A stretch of DNA of 64,000 bases, from assembly GCA_002426195.1 (NCBI GenBank), contig DIOT01000047.1, forward strand, positions 1 through 64,000, in the 5' to 3' direction. How positions within the stretch are numbered: the stretch's first letter is position 1; the number at the start of each line of letters is the position of its first letter. This DNA is from Bacteroidales bacterium UBA5507 (GTDB lineage: Bacteria > Bacteroidota > Bacteroidia > Bacteroidales > Lentimicrobiaceae). Below, one piece after another: positions 54,800 through 63,789 of this stretch. The notes beneath the pieces are model-generated. The model was given only the letters and a program-made list of their open reading frames with translations. It made no database searches and was not told where the DNA came from. The translations under genes and the position numbers were made by a program.

Positions 54800-57739
54800 T
54801 TACCTGTACCTTGGATCAGGTTGGGGTGGAAGCTTTGCCATCCTGATAGCTTCAATTGACGGATAACCGAAATCTTCAGTCACTTTTCCCATCACCAGAT
54901 ACACTCCACGTCCACGTGTGGGATTGGCTTTCAACACATCTGGAAACAGAATGACATCAAAAAATTCTCCCTCATTATCCAGGAATGTCACAAACTGCAT
55001 TATCTCTTTCTTTATTGTTCGCACATATTTTATTGTAACCAATGCGCCTGCCACTCGTATCACTTTTCCGGTGTAATCTTTTAATGAACGAGCCATCACG
55101 TCACCTCTGAAACGTGTTTTGAGCATATCGAAATAACTCATGGTTACAGGAAAATCAAGCAACTCAATCTCATCATAAGCATCTTCCAGCGCATTATGTT
55201 CAAGCGTCGGAAGACTCCATTCCCTAACTCCCTGTCTGAATAACACAGGAACTGCAATCTTAACCTCCCCGGCTGTTATCATGTGAGCTTGCCACAGCAA
55301 CTCCTGTTTTGATAAGCCGGTAAATCTAAGTGCTCCGGTTCTTATTAGTAACGTGAGCTGCTCAATACCCGGCTCTGTCCGTTGCACAAGATCATTAAGA
55401 CTAAGATACACTCCATTTTCGTCGCGTTCATTGATAATACGGTTAGCCAGTGCCGATTCAAGCCCCGAAATGTGTACAAGCCCAATATAAATTGTAGTAT
55501 CCCGTATGCTGTTCAGATATTTGCCACGATTAATGCATGGCAATTCCAACTGTGCACCCCATCTTTTGGCTTCATTGAAATAAACCCAACTTTGATAAAA
55601 TCCTCCAAAATTATTTGCAACAGCTACCATAAACTCCAATGGGTAATAGGCTTTGAGATACAAACTCTGGTAGCTCTCGACTGCAAATGAAGCTGAGTGT
55701 GCTTTTGAAAACGAATACCCGGCAAACGATTCAATCTGCCGCCACACTTCTTTCGTTACTTCCTCGGGTCGTCCCTGCTCTTTCGAACTGGAAAAAAACT
55801 TGTCCACTATCTTCTGAAATTCCACCCTCGAACGGTACTTGCCGCTCATTGCGCGCCTCAGAACATCAGCATCAGCTAAATCAAGTCCTGCATAGTGATG
55901 ACAAATTTTAAGCACATCTTCCTGATACACCATCACTCCGTAGGTTTCACTCAGCTGCTCCTTCATAATCGGATGAATATACTCAAAGCCATTGGGATTG
56001 TGGAATCTTACAATATACTCTCTCATCATGCCCGACCGTGCCACACCGGGTCTGATAATTGAACTGGCGGCCACTAAAGTCAGGTAATCATCGCACTTTA
56101 ACTTGCTGATTAACCCACGCATACCGGGACTCTCTATATAAAAGCAGCCTATGGTTTCACCACTGCTCAGTAATTTCTTAACCTGCACATCAGCTTTAAA
56201 GTCACTAACTCTGTGTATATCAATGCTCACACCCCGGTTTTCTCTAACAATATCAACGCCGTCGCGTATATGCCCGATTCCTCTCTGACTAAGGATGTCG
56301 AGCTTTTCAAACCTCAGGTCTTCGGCAACATACATATCCCATTGTGTAACGGGCACCGACTTGGGAGGCAGATCTAGAGCTGAATAACAAGTAATTGGTT
56401 CCTCAGAGATAAGCACACCTCCGGCGTGGATGCTTCTGATGTTGGGAAAATCAGTCATCCTTACCGCTATATCCATAATCTTGCGCGTTATGTGGTCCAT
56501 TTCCCCGGGAGCCGGCGGGCTTTCAGCAAGTTTATCAAGCTCAGCTTTAGGTAATCCCATAACTTTTCCAAGCTCTCGTAATGTCGATTTTCCTTTAAAG
56601 GTCGACATGGCTCCTAATAACGAAGTGTGCTCCCTGCCATACCGTTTAAAGATGTAATCGAGAACCTCATCCCTTTCCTTCCACGAATAATCAATGTCGA
56701 AGTCAGGCGGACTACTTCGCCTTGGATTAAGGAACCTTTCAAAGTACAGATTCAGCTCAATGGGGTCCACATCAGTAATCCGCAGGCAATAAGCAACAAT
56801 ACTGTTGGCACCGCTGCCTCTCCCCACATGATAAAAACCTCTCGACATTGAATATCTGATAATGTCCCATGTAATCAGGAAATATGAGCAAAAGCCGAGC
56901 CTGTCGATAATATCAAGCTCATGCCGCACTCTTTTGAGTGCTTCCTTATTGCGCTTGCCATAGCGGTACACTAATCCGTCCATGGTCAGTTTTTCAAGCA
57001 ACAGCCGGTCGTCATAGGTACTTCCGGTAAAGGTTTTTTTGTTCTTAACAGTTTGAAAATCGAATGCAATTGAACATCTGCCTGTTATTCGCTCTGTGTT
57101 TCTGACAAGTTCGGGATAATAGCCGAAAATTTCACGCAACTCTGCATGCGACTTCATCATCCTGTCACTCCCGGCAACCATATCAGGTGTAAGTCTGCTA
57201 AGCAATATATTGTTGTCTATGGCTCTCAAGTACCTGTGCAGCTCATAGCCGTCTTCATCGGTAAATGCTATTGGAGAATGAATAATGAATTTAGAAGGCA
57301 ATTTGCGGTAATCGGACAGAGGAATCTTCAATACATCATTAGGCGAAACCCCCACGAACTCATTTTCAGCCAAGTGCTGAGGTTTTGTACCTGTGAAAGG
57401 ATAAACGACTATCACATTTCTAAAAGGCGGTGCTGTTTCGGGCAATGCTGTACCCTGGAGATTGCATCGCGACATAAGATCGTTAAGTTCTTTAAATCCC
57501 GCATTATTCTCAGCAATTCCTGTGTATAAAAGCTTATTATCGCGATGGAATTCCATTCCCACAATTGGCTTAATACCTTCTTTAACGCAGGCCTTCACAA
57601 AGTCTGGCACACCTGAGGAGTTATTGATATCGGTCAGCAAAACTGCATCAGCACCGGCTTTCAAGGCAAGAGCCGGTATATCATCAACCGGGATTGTTCC
57701 ATACCGGAGGCTATAATAAGAGTTGAATGTGAGATGCAT
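54800..57739 (-). CDS. dnaE2: DNA polymerase III alpha-like subunit (DnaE2/translesion type) with degenerate PHP domain
   Basis: The 979-residue protein is a C-family polymerase shorter than replicative DnaE. The palm has GRGSGANSIVAYCLRITDVD and the catalytic PDFDID at residues 345-350. The finger region carries IRSIHAGGVLISEEPI and GYSFSKAHSASFAVESYQSL, and the C-terminal OB fold VIRVAGALVTIKYVRTIKKE. The PHP domain starts HLTFNSYYSLRYG where active ones have HxHxxS, and LTDINN instead of LTDHG-N, so metal-binding histidines are lost. Its start is five bases after the dinB-like stop. With the dinB gene and the divergent XRE/S24 gene it makes a damage-tolerance cassette. It is probably error-prone by inference from family and context. 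Confidence 0.88.
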   Translation of the reverse strand: MHLTFNSYYSLRYGTIPVDDIPALALKAGADAVLLTDINNSSGVPDFVKACVKEGIKPIVGMEFHRDNKLLYTGIAENNAGFKELNDLMSRCNLQGTALPETAPPFRNVIVVYPFTGTKPQHLAENEFVGVSPNDVLKIPLSDYRKLPSKFIIHSPIAFTDEDGYELHRYLRAIDNNILLSRLTPDMVAGSDRMMKSHAELREIFGYYPELVRNTERITGRCSIAFDFQTVKNKKTFTGSTYDDRLLLEKLTMDGLVYRYGKRNKEALKRVRHELDIIDRLGFCSYFLITWDIIRYSMSRGFYHVGRGSGANSIVAYCLRITDVDPIELNLYFERFLNPRRSSPPDFDIDYSWKERDEVLDYIFKRYGREHTSLLGAMSTFKGKSTLRELGKVMGLPKAELDKLAESPPAPGEMDHITRKIMDIAVRMTDFPNIRSIHAGGVLISEEPITCYSALDLPPKSVPVTQWDMYVAEDLRFEKLDILSQRGIGHIRDGVDIVRENRGVSIDIHRVSDFKADVQVKKLLSSGETIGCFYIESPGMRGLISKLKCDDYLTLVAASSIIRPGVARSGMMREYIVRFHNPNGFEYIHPIMKEQLSETYGVMVYQEDVLKICHHYAGLDLADADVLRRAMSGKYRSRVEFQKIVDKFFSSSKEQGRPEEVTKEVWRQIESFAGYSFSKAHSASFAVESYQSLYLKAYYPLEFMVAVANNFGGFYQSWVYFNEAKRWGAQLELPCINRGKYLNSIRDTTIYIGLVHISGLESALANRIINERDENGVYLSLNDLVQRTEPGIEQLTLLIRTGALRFTGLSKQELLWQAHMITAGEVKIAVPVLFRQGVREWSLPTLEHNALEDAYDEIELLDFPVTMSYFDMLKTRFRGDVMARSLKDYTGKVIRVAGALVTIKYVRTIKKEIMQFVTFLDNEGEFFDVILFPDVLKANPTRGRGVYLVMGKVTEDFGYPSIEAIRMAKLPPQPDPRYR

Positions 57740-57744
57740 TTTTG

Positions 57745-58941
57745 CTAAACTTTAAAGAGGTTAGGGTTATCCTCATCCTCATTATGTCCGATTGCTGCAG
57801 CACGGGTAATAGCCTTGACACCGAAGCGGTTCCTTATTCTGTCCATAGCCTGATAAAGGCTTATTGTTTCAGGCTCATCGTCAAACATATTAATCTGTTG
57901 TACCCCGCTAACAAGATGGCTGAATTTGATGCCTATAAGCCTGATAAGCATACGACGGCTGTACAGTCTGTCGAAAAGACTTCTCACAACCGGCAGTAAA
58001 ACATGATCGAATGCAGTGTAAGGAATTCGGTGCTGCAGGGTGTGCGTGTCGAAATTGGCATATCTTACCTTCACGGTAACACAGGATGTGAGCTTTTTCT
58101 TTGACCGAAGCTGAAACGACAACTTCTCTACCATTTTCAGAAGTATGTCGTTAATCATAGGGATGTTTATAGTGTCCTGTTCAAAAGTAGTTTCACTGCT
58201 TATTGACTTCCTTTCGGAATAAGGCTCAACTGCCGAATGGTCGATGCCGTTTGACTTCTTCCATATAATAATTCCATTTTTACCCAGCACCTGCTCAACC
58301 ATTTCAACAGGCATCTGTCGCAATGTCTGAATATAGGCAATGCCCATTGAACGCAACAAGCGATAGGTTTTATCTCCAATACCCGGAATTTTGGCTATTG
58401 AAAGAGGATCGAGGAATTCATGAACCAGGGGGGCAACAACCTGCAGTTCTCCATTAGGCTTTGCTTGTCCCGTGGCTATCTTAGAGATCGTTTTATTAAC
58501 CGACAAGCCAAAGGAGATGGGTAATCCCGACTCTCTGATAATACGTTCGCGCAGTTCGTGCGACCACTTGAGAGATCCAAAGAACTTATCCATTCCTGTT
58601 ATATCAATATAGTGCTCATCAATTGATGCTTTTTCGTAAATAGGTGACTCTTCGGCAATTATATCAGTCACCAGGTTCGAATACCGGGTATATTGCTCCA
58701 TATCGCCCCGTATAACAATGGCATCGGGACAAAGAGAACGGGCCATTCTCATTGGCATGGCAGAATGCACACCAAATGTACGCGCTTCATAGCTGCACCC
58801 GGCTACAACCCCACGATCCGACATACCTCCGACAATAATGGGCAGTCCGTTTAACTCACTGTTCTTTAACCGCTCCACTGCCACGAAAAAAGTATCCAGA
58901 TCAAAGTGAACCACTGTTCTGTTCTCAATATAAGGCAGCAT
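57745..58941 (-). CDS. dinB: Y-family DNA polymerase (DinB/Pol IV-like)
   Basis: The 398-residue protein keeps the Y-family active site: VHFDLDTFFVAVE (Asp14) and ASIDEHYIDITG (Asp108, Glu109), then SFGLSVNKTISKIATGQAKP and the helix-hairpin-helix IPGIGDKTYRLLRSMGIAYI. Near the C-terminus VSGVQQINMFDDE contains a QINMF sequence that fits a sliding-clamp-binding motif. ImuB proteins of mutasomes lack the catalytic acids, so this is a catalytic polymerase rather than ImuB. It is the first gene of the dinB-dnaE2 operon, divergent from the LexA-like repressor, with an operator at 58982-58998 in the shared promoter region. Confidence 0.93.
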   Translation of the reverse strand: MLPYIENRTVVHFDLDTFFVAVERLKNSELNGLPIIVGGMSDRGVVAGCSYEARTFGVHSAMPMRMARSLCPDAIVIRGDMEQYTRYSNLVTDIIAEESPIYEKASIDEHYIDITGMDKFFGSLKWSHELRERIIRESGLPISFGLSVNKTISKIATGQAKPNGELQVVAPLVHEFLDPLSIAKIPGIGDKTYRLLRSMGIAYIQTLRQMPVEMVEQVLGKNGIIIWKKSNGIDHSAVEPYSERKSISSETTFEQDTINIPMINDILLKMVEKLSFQLRSKKKLTSCVTVKVRYANFDTHTLQHRIPYTAFDHVLLPVVRSLFDRLYSRRMLIRLIGIKFSHLVSGVQQINMFDDEPETISLYQAMDRIRNRFGVKAITRAAAIGHNEDEDNPNLFKV

Positions 58942-58981
58942 AATAAATCCTATCTCTTACAATAATTAACAAGTTGGAATC

Positions 58982-58998
58982 TGATTAGTTTCTAATCA
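58982..58998. promoter_or_regulatory. Candidate LexA-like operator O1
   Basis: TGATTAGTTTCTAATCA is a 17-base palindrome (7-base arms, 3-base centre) about 40 bases before dinB. It has the same TGATTA-N5-TAATCA form as the two sites near the repressor start. On the minus strand the preceding bases AAATTTG overlap its arm, so it would cover the dinB promoter. Confidence 0.75.
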
Positions 58999-59081
58999 AA
59001 TTTGCGACTACAATATAATCATCATTTTAATAAATACCAATAAATCAGCCTATTTTTTTAAAAAATATTTTCGCTTTATTG

Positions 59082-59112
59082 TTGCTTTGTAAAATCAAAT
59101 ATTGTACCTTTG
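59082..59112 (+). promoter_or_regulatory. Promoter of the LexA-like repressor gene
   Basis: TTG at 59082-59084 and TACCTTTG at 59105-59112 with a 20-base gap fit the Bacteroidota promoter. The last bases of the -7 element are the first bases of operator O2. Confidence 0.6.
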
Positions 59113-59127
59113 ATTAAAATATAATCA
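59111..59127. promoter_or_regulatory. Candidate LexA-like operator O2
   Basis: TGATTAAAATATAATCA has perfect 6-base arms and a 5-base centre (TGATTA-AAATA-TAATCA), overlapping the -7 element of the repressor promoter. Confidence 0.75.
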
Positions 59128-59133
59128 GCTGTT

Positions 59134-59150
59134 TGATTATTCATTAATCA
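59134..59150. promoter_or_regulatory. Candidate LexA-like operator O3
   Basis: TGATTATTCATTAATCA repeats the TGATTA-N5-TAATCA form, centred 23 bases from O2 and about 16 bases before the repressor start codon. Spacing near two helical turns would let two dimers bind side by side. Confidence 0.75.
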
Positions 59151-59165
59151 CTGTAATAAATAAAA

Positions 59166-59990
59166 ATGAGCCAGTATTTTAGCAGCAACATTAAACTTTT
59201 GCGTAAAAGGAAAGGTCGGACACAGGACGATGTGGCATATGCCCTCGAAATGAAACGCTCCACATTGAGTGGTTACGAAAACGAAGTAGCTCAACCCGGC
59301 ATCGAAGCCCTGATCTCTTTATCAAAGTATTACGGGGTCTCAATCGATACATTGCTCAAAGTAAACCTGTCGGCTTTAGGCGAAAGTGAGCTCTCCCAAC
59401 TCGAAAGAGGCTATGATGTATTCATTACAGGTAGTAAACTCCGTGTGCTTGCCACTACTGTTGATAATAAAAACAATGAAAACATTGAGGTAGTAAACCA
59501 CAAAGCTTCAGCAGGATACCGCACCGGTTTTGCCGATCCCGAATACATCAAAGTACTGCCAACTTTCCATATGCCATTCCTTTCGAAAGAAAAGAAATAC
59601 CGCACTTTCCAGATCAAAGGCGATTCAATGCTGCCAATACCCGACGGCTCATGGGTAACCGGTGAATTTGTCCAGAACTGGAACCTTATTCGCGACAATC
59701 AGCCATATATTGTGCTCACACTTGATGATGGAATTCTTTTTAAAGTCCTTTACAACGACATTAAAACCAAGGGAACATTAAAGCTCATTTCTCTCAACCC
59801 GATATATGAACCTTATGAAATCGATGTCAAAGATGTACGCGAGGTATGGAAATTCGTCCATTTCATATCCAACTCAATTCCCGAACAAAATACACGCAAC
59901 GACGACTTAAGTCAGGCCGTAGCCAGTCTTAAGAAAGATATGGAGAAGCTTAAAAAGCAAATAACCCCTTCCCAGGGACTACTTTTCTGA
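59166..59990 (+). CDS. LexA-like repressor: XRE helix-turn-helix plus S24 self-cleaving peptidase
   Basis: The 274-residue protein has an XRE helix-turn-helix (IKLLRKRKGRTQDDVAYALE then MKRSTLSGYENEVAQPGIE, residues 9-47) and a S24 peptidase domain. The likely cleavage site is Ala116-Gly117 in HKASAGYRTG. Ser154 (KGDSMLPIPDG) and Lys193 (GILFKVLYND) form the catalytic dyad. A C-terminal coiled coil (SLKKDMEKLKKQI) may help oligomerisation. It differs from classic LexA in its XRE-type DNA domain. It is divergent from dinB-dnaE2, with three matching operators between. Inferred: it represses itself and the polymerase genes until DNA damage and RecA cause self-cleavage. Confidence 0.9.
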   Translation: MSQYFSSNIKLLRKRKGRTQDDVAYALEMKRSTLSGYENEVAQPGIEALISLSKYYGVSIDTLLKVNLSALGESELSQLERGYDVFITGSKLRVLATTVDNKNNENIEVVNHKASAGYRTGFADPEYIKVLPTFHMPFLSKEKKYRTFQIKGDSMLPIPDGSWVTGEFVQNWNLIRDNQPYIVLTLDDGILFKVLYNDIKTKGTLKLISLNPIYEPYEIDVKDVREVWKFVHFISNSIPEQNTRNDDLSQAVASLKKDMEKLKKQITPSQGLLF

Positions 59991-60060
59991 AATTTCCTGA
60001 TTTTTTGATCATCATTCTGACATGATTTTCTAATTTTATGCCCATAAAGAACTAAAAAAA

Positions 60061-61623
60061 GTGAAAAAATTACTTTACACATTCCTCGGGACAATATCTC
60101 TGTTACTATTCTTAAATCCTTCGTTCGGCCAGAATGATGCTGTTGTAAAACGAATTATTGAAATCGGGAAAACCGATAACCGCACGATGCAACATCTCGA
60201 TATCTTAAGCAATAGGATAGGAGGGCGACTCTCCGGTTCTGACGCTTATGACAATGCCGTTAAATGGGCCGCCGCTGAGATGAAAAGCTGGGGAATGGAA
60301 GTTACAATAGAAGAGGCAGGATCTGTCCCCGTTGGCTTTAACAGAGGTCCCTGGTTTGGACGCTTATTGGGCGCTAACGCTATGACCCTTCATTTTGCCA
60401 CTCCAAGCTACACCTCAGGTACTAAGGGTGCACAAAAGGGACATGTGCTTCTTGAACCAAAAACACAGGAAGAATTCGACAGGATGAAAGGACTGCTAAA
60501 AGGAGCCTGGATTCTGGTGAGTGGCGATAATAACGGCTATCCTATTGATATTTCTGCTAACGCAGATAAAAAACGCGACAGTATTATCAAGGAGAATAAT
60601 AAGATTGCCGATCAAAACCGGGAAATCACCATGGCAAACTGGTCGTCAGCTAAAAAGCAGGAGTATCTGCCACTGATCGAAGAACCCGGACTCTTTTACA
60701 AACAACTAAGGGAAGCCGGAATTCTTGGAGTTATTCAGTCGGCTAAAGTGCCTATACAGGTTATGTATGACCGCAAGAATATGGATTCAATGTCATTCAG
60801 TGACCTGCCTACTGTTGCCGATATAAAGCTCGATGAAAATCAATATGCTGTAATTAAAAAGATGGCAGAAGAGCGACAGGACTTTTTACTTGAATTCGAC
60901 ATAAGAAATCACTTTAAACCGGGTCCGGTAACCTATCATAACGTCATTGGTAAAATAAAAGGAACCAAATATCCTGATGAATATGTAATATTAGGTGCCC
61001 ATCTCGACGCATATGATGTTGCTACGGGAGGAGTTGATGATGGTTCGGGAGTTTCACCCATGATGGAAGCAGCACGCTTAATAATGGCCGCCAATGGCAA
61101 GCCTAAACGCACCATACTTGTATGCCTGTTCGCAGCCGAAGAGTTTGGACTTGTAGGTTCTCATGCTTTTGTAAATAACCACAAAGATATGCTTGCGGTG
61201 ATATCAAATATGATTAACAGGGATTATGTGCCCTTTGCTCCAACGGGAATAAGTGTCCCCGAAGCAATGTATGATGACTTTGTGAAGATTTGTGAGCCTG
61301 TTAATGGGATCAATCCCGAATTTCCTTTTGAGGTTGCAAAGCGTGAACCCCGTTCGAAACCAAAAGTTGCCAGAGGCTCGGATCATGGTCCGTTTGCTGT
61401 AGAAGGAGTGCCAACCATCGGTTTCGATCTTGATGATGTTAAAGGCTATAACTTCGAGTATGGTGAAGTCTGGCATACTGAACGTGATCTCTACAATAAG
61501 AGCATTCCCGAATATCAGAATCACGCTGCAATTGTAACAGCTGTTGTTGCTTATGGAATTGCAAATCTCGACCACCTGCTATCGCGAAAAGGACTGTTTC
61601 TGGAAGAAAAAGCTGAACAATAA
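60061..61623 (+). CDS. M28-family metallopeptidase, exported
   Basis: The 520-residue protein starts with GTG and has a signal peptide ending FGQ. The metal ligands of the M28 family are present: LGAHLDAYDVATGGVDDGSG (His, Asp), FAAEEFGLVGS (Glu-Glu), then RDYVPF and a late GEVWHTERDLYN with His. A PA-like insert lies between the N-terminal part and the catalytic domain. It is likely a periplasmic or surface aminopeptidase. The upstream repressor gene ends 70 bases before, and a TIGR02757 gene starts four bases after. Confidence 0.9.
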   Translation: MKKLLYTFLGTISLLLFLNPSFGQNDAVVKRIIEIGKTDNRTMQHLDILSNRIGGRLSGSDAYDNAVKWAAAEMKSWGMEVTIEEAGSVPVGFNRGPWFGRLLGANAMTLHFATPSYTSGTKGAQKGHVLLEPKTQEEFDRMKGLLKGAWILVSGDNNGYPIDISANADKKRDSIIKENNKIADQNREITMANWSSAKKQEYLPLIEEPGLFYKQLREAGILGVIQSAKVPIQVMYDRKNMDSMSFSDLPTVADIKLDENQYAVIKKMAEERQDFLLEFDIRNHFKPGPVTYHNVIGKIKGTKYPDEYVILGAHLDAYDVATGGVDDGSGVSPMMEAARLIMAANGKPKRTILVCLFAAEEFGLVGSHAFVNNHKDMLAVISNMINRDYVPFAPTGISVPEAMYDDFVKICEPVNGINPEFPFEVAKREPRSKPKVARGSDHGPFAVEGVPTIGFDLDDVKGYNFEYGEVWHTERDLYNKSIPEYQNHAAIVTAVVAYGIANLDHLLSRKGLFLEEKAEQ

Positions 61624-61626
61624 GAA

Positions 61627-62463
61627 ATGCTGTCAAATACTACAAAGGGCGGATTCCCTGACATTCTGATACTAAAGGATTTTCTTGATAAGAAAGTATC
61701 TCTGTATAATCGTAAAGAATTTATTGAAGCTGATCCTATAAGCATTCCTCACAGATATACCCGTAAGCAGGATATTGAAATTGCAGGAATCCTTTCGGCT
61801 ACAATTGCATGGGGAAACAGGGTCAGCATTGTGAGGAACGGACAAAGATTAATGAGCATAATGGATGATAGGCCCTATGAATTTGTCATGTGGGCTGCTA
61901 AATCTGACCTACAAAGGCTCGACAAGTTTGTACATCGTACATTTAATGCATCAGATTGCCTTTTCTTCATTGAGTCACTTAAACAGATATACACGAAATA
62001 TGGCAGTCTGGAAGGAGCATTCACAGGTTTTTCAACAAACGCAGAGACAAGTGAACCCGGAAGTGAGCCTGGCATGGTATCAGACAGTCTGAATGCTTAT
62101 GATGCAATTATAAACTTCAGAGACGAGTTTTTAAAAGTGCCTCATCTAACGCGTTCGGAAAAACATATAGCCAATCCCGCGAAAGGCAGTTCTGCAAAAA
62201 GAATAAACATGTTCCTAAGGTGGATGGTGCGAAAAGATAACAATGGTGTTGACTTTGGCATCTGGAATACAATAAGACCATCCCAACTGGTGTGCCCGCT
62301 TGATGTTCATTCAGGAAGGACGGCAAGGCAGTTTGGATTGCTTATAAGGCCGCAAAACGACTGGAAAGCAGTTATGGAGTTAACAGGTAATCTCAGACTT
62401 TTAGATCCTGATGATCCCGTTAAATACGACTTTGCATTGTTCGGATCAGGAGTTGACCGTTAA
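61627..62463 (+). CDS. TIGR02757 family protein (DUF2400)
   Basis: The 278-residue protein matches TIGR02757: FIEADPISIPHRYTRKQDIE near residue 38, AGILSATIAWGNRVSIVRNG, FLRWMVRKDNNGVDFGIWN near 196, and LVCPLDVHSGRTARQFGLL near 218. Family members are found widely in Bacteroidota, with unknown function; their helix-rich form resembles DNA glycosylase-like folds, but no active site is proven. It follows the peptidase gene by three bases and overlaps the convergent NADH:flavin oxidoreductase gene by 18 bases. Confidence 0.9.
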   Translation: MLSNTTKGGFPDILILKDFLDKKVSLYNRKEFIEADPISIPHRYTRKQDIEIAGILSATIAWGNRVSIVRNGQRLMSIMDDRPYEFVMWAAKSDLQRLDKFVHRTFNASDCLFFIESLKQIYTKYGSLEGAFTGFSTNAETSEPGSEPGMVSDSLNAYDAIINFRDEFLKVPHLTRSEKHIANPAKGSSAKRINMFLRWMVRKDNNGVDFGIWNTIRPSQLVCPLDVHSGRTARQFGLLIRPQNDWKAVMELTGNLRLLDPDDPVKYDFALFGSGVDR

Positions 62464-63528
62464 GCTTGGGCGTGCTCTCAAATACTGAACCGGCCAGTCT
62501 AGTGGTTCCTGGAATTCAATAGAGGCCTGCAGTGCAAAATAAGGATTTCGCAAAAGTTCCCTGCCTAAAAATACCAGATCAGCCTTTTCTTCCTGCAGTA
62601 TTTGTTCAGCCTGACCGGGTGAAGTTATCAAACCAACAGCGCCGGTCATAATGCCGGTTTCTCTTTTGATTTCATGGGAGAAAGGAACCTGATATCCCGG
62701 TCCTAACTTAATATTCTGTTGCATGATATTGCCTCCGGAGGATGTATCGATAAGATCAACACCTTCATTTTTCAGTAAGCCGGCCAACTTAACAGCCTCT
62801 TCAATATCCCATCCATTTTCATACCAGTCGGTAGCTGAAATTCTTACAAACAAAGGCAAATGAGTTGGCCATACTTTTCTTACTTCTCTGGTGATTTCAA
62901 TCAGCAACCGGCTTCTGTTTTCAAAAGAACCGCCATATTCGTCTTTACGGTGATTGGTTAGCGGAGAAAGAAACTGATGAATAAGGTAACCGTGTGCTGC
63001 ATGTATTTCTACAACCTGGAAGCAAGCTTCAAGCGCTCTTTTTGCAGCATCTGCAAAATCCCTGATTACTTTATCAATACTCGACTTGTCCATTGCATGG
63101 GGAGGTTCCTCTGAAGGAGACCATGGAACAGCAGATGGAGATTCAGTCGTCCAGCCGCCATTTTGGGCATTCAGTTTAGCACCACCTTCCCAGGGTGCTT
63201 GTCGTGATGCTTTGCGTCCCGCGTGGGCCAATTGAATACCAGCCACACATCCGGTTGATTGGATAAATTTCACAATCCGATGCAATGGTGCAATATGCTC
63301 ATCTTTCCATATACCAAGATCATTGGGTGAAATCCGACCTTCAGGCGATACGCCGGTGGCTTCAAACATCACTAATCCAACACCCCCAACGGCCCGGGTT
63401 CCAAGATGAACCATGTGCCAATCGTTGGCAAACCCGTCAGTAGCAGAATACTGACACATGGGCGACATGACTATACGGTTCTTAAAAGTTACTTCTTTAA
63501 TGGTTACAGGTTGTAGTAATAACGACAT
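62446..63528 (-). CDS. Old-yellow-enzyme type NADPH dehydrogenase (YqjM/NamA-like)
   Basis: The 360-residue FMN enzyme has VTFKNRIVMSPMCQYSATDG near residue 14, GIQLAHAGRKASRQAPWEGG near 98, FADAAKRALEACFQVVEIHA then AHGYLIHQFLSPLTNHRKDE near 180, and DLVFLGRELLRNPYFAL near the end. The Cys in SPMCQYS is a YqjM-class mark. It reduces electron-poor alkenes and is likely a cytoplasmic detoxifying enzyme; the native substrate is unknown. A TAACTTTG promoter element lies on the minus strand at 63581-63588. Confidence 0.92.
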   Translation of the reverse strand: MSLLLQPVTIKEVTFKNRIVMSPMCQYSATDGFANDWHMVHLGTRAVGGVGLVMFEATGVSPEGRISPNDLGIWKDEHIAPLHRIVKFIQSTGCVAGIQLAHAGRKASRQAPWEGGAKLNAQNGGWTTESPSAVPWSPSEEPPHAMDKSSIDKVIRDFADAAKRALEACFQVVEIHAAHGYLIHQFLSPLTNHRKDEYGGSFENRSRLLIEITREVRKVWPTHLPLFVRISATDWYENGWDIEEAVKLAGLLKNEGVDLIDTSSGGNIMQQNIKLGPGYQVPFSHEIKRETGIMTGAVGLITSPGQAEQILQEEKADLVFLGRELLRNPYFALQASIEFQEPLDWPVQYLRARPSLTVNS

Positions 63529-63580
63529 GGTTTATATGGTTTAATAGATTTATGAACAAGTGCAAATGCGACCACATAAA

Positions 63581-63588
63581 CAAAGTTA
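63581..63588 (-). promoter_or_regulatory. Candidate promoter element for the flavin oxidoreductase
   Basis: On the minus strand TAACTTTG fits TAnnTTTG and lies 52 bases before the start at 63528. No -33 element was recognised. Confidence 0.4.
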
Positions 63589-63745
63589 ACCCAAAAGAGG
63601 TAAAACCACCTGCTATTTTAATGCAATTTTAAGGGTTAGTCTAATGCTTTTATTTTTAGGCATTTTCATTAGCCAAAGTTTCTTAAATCACTCAATTATC
63701 AAGCTCTTTAGCTAACCGGATTACCAATAAAAGGATTATTTTTAT

Positions 63746-63753
63746 TATGTTTG
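63746..63753 (+). promoter_or_regulatory. Candidate promoter element (TATGTTTG) for the aminomutase-like gene
   Basis: TATGTTTG fits TAnnTTTG and lies 36 bases before the ATG at 63790. Support is from the -7 element only. Confidence 0.4.
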
Positions 63754-63789
63754 TTTACCTGCAATTACTTATTTACCAAATTTTTAAGG

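Noticed and set aside
57745..58941. ImuB instead of DinB
   Set aside because: ImuB proteins lack the catalytic acids; here FDLD and SIDE are intact.
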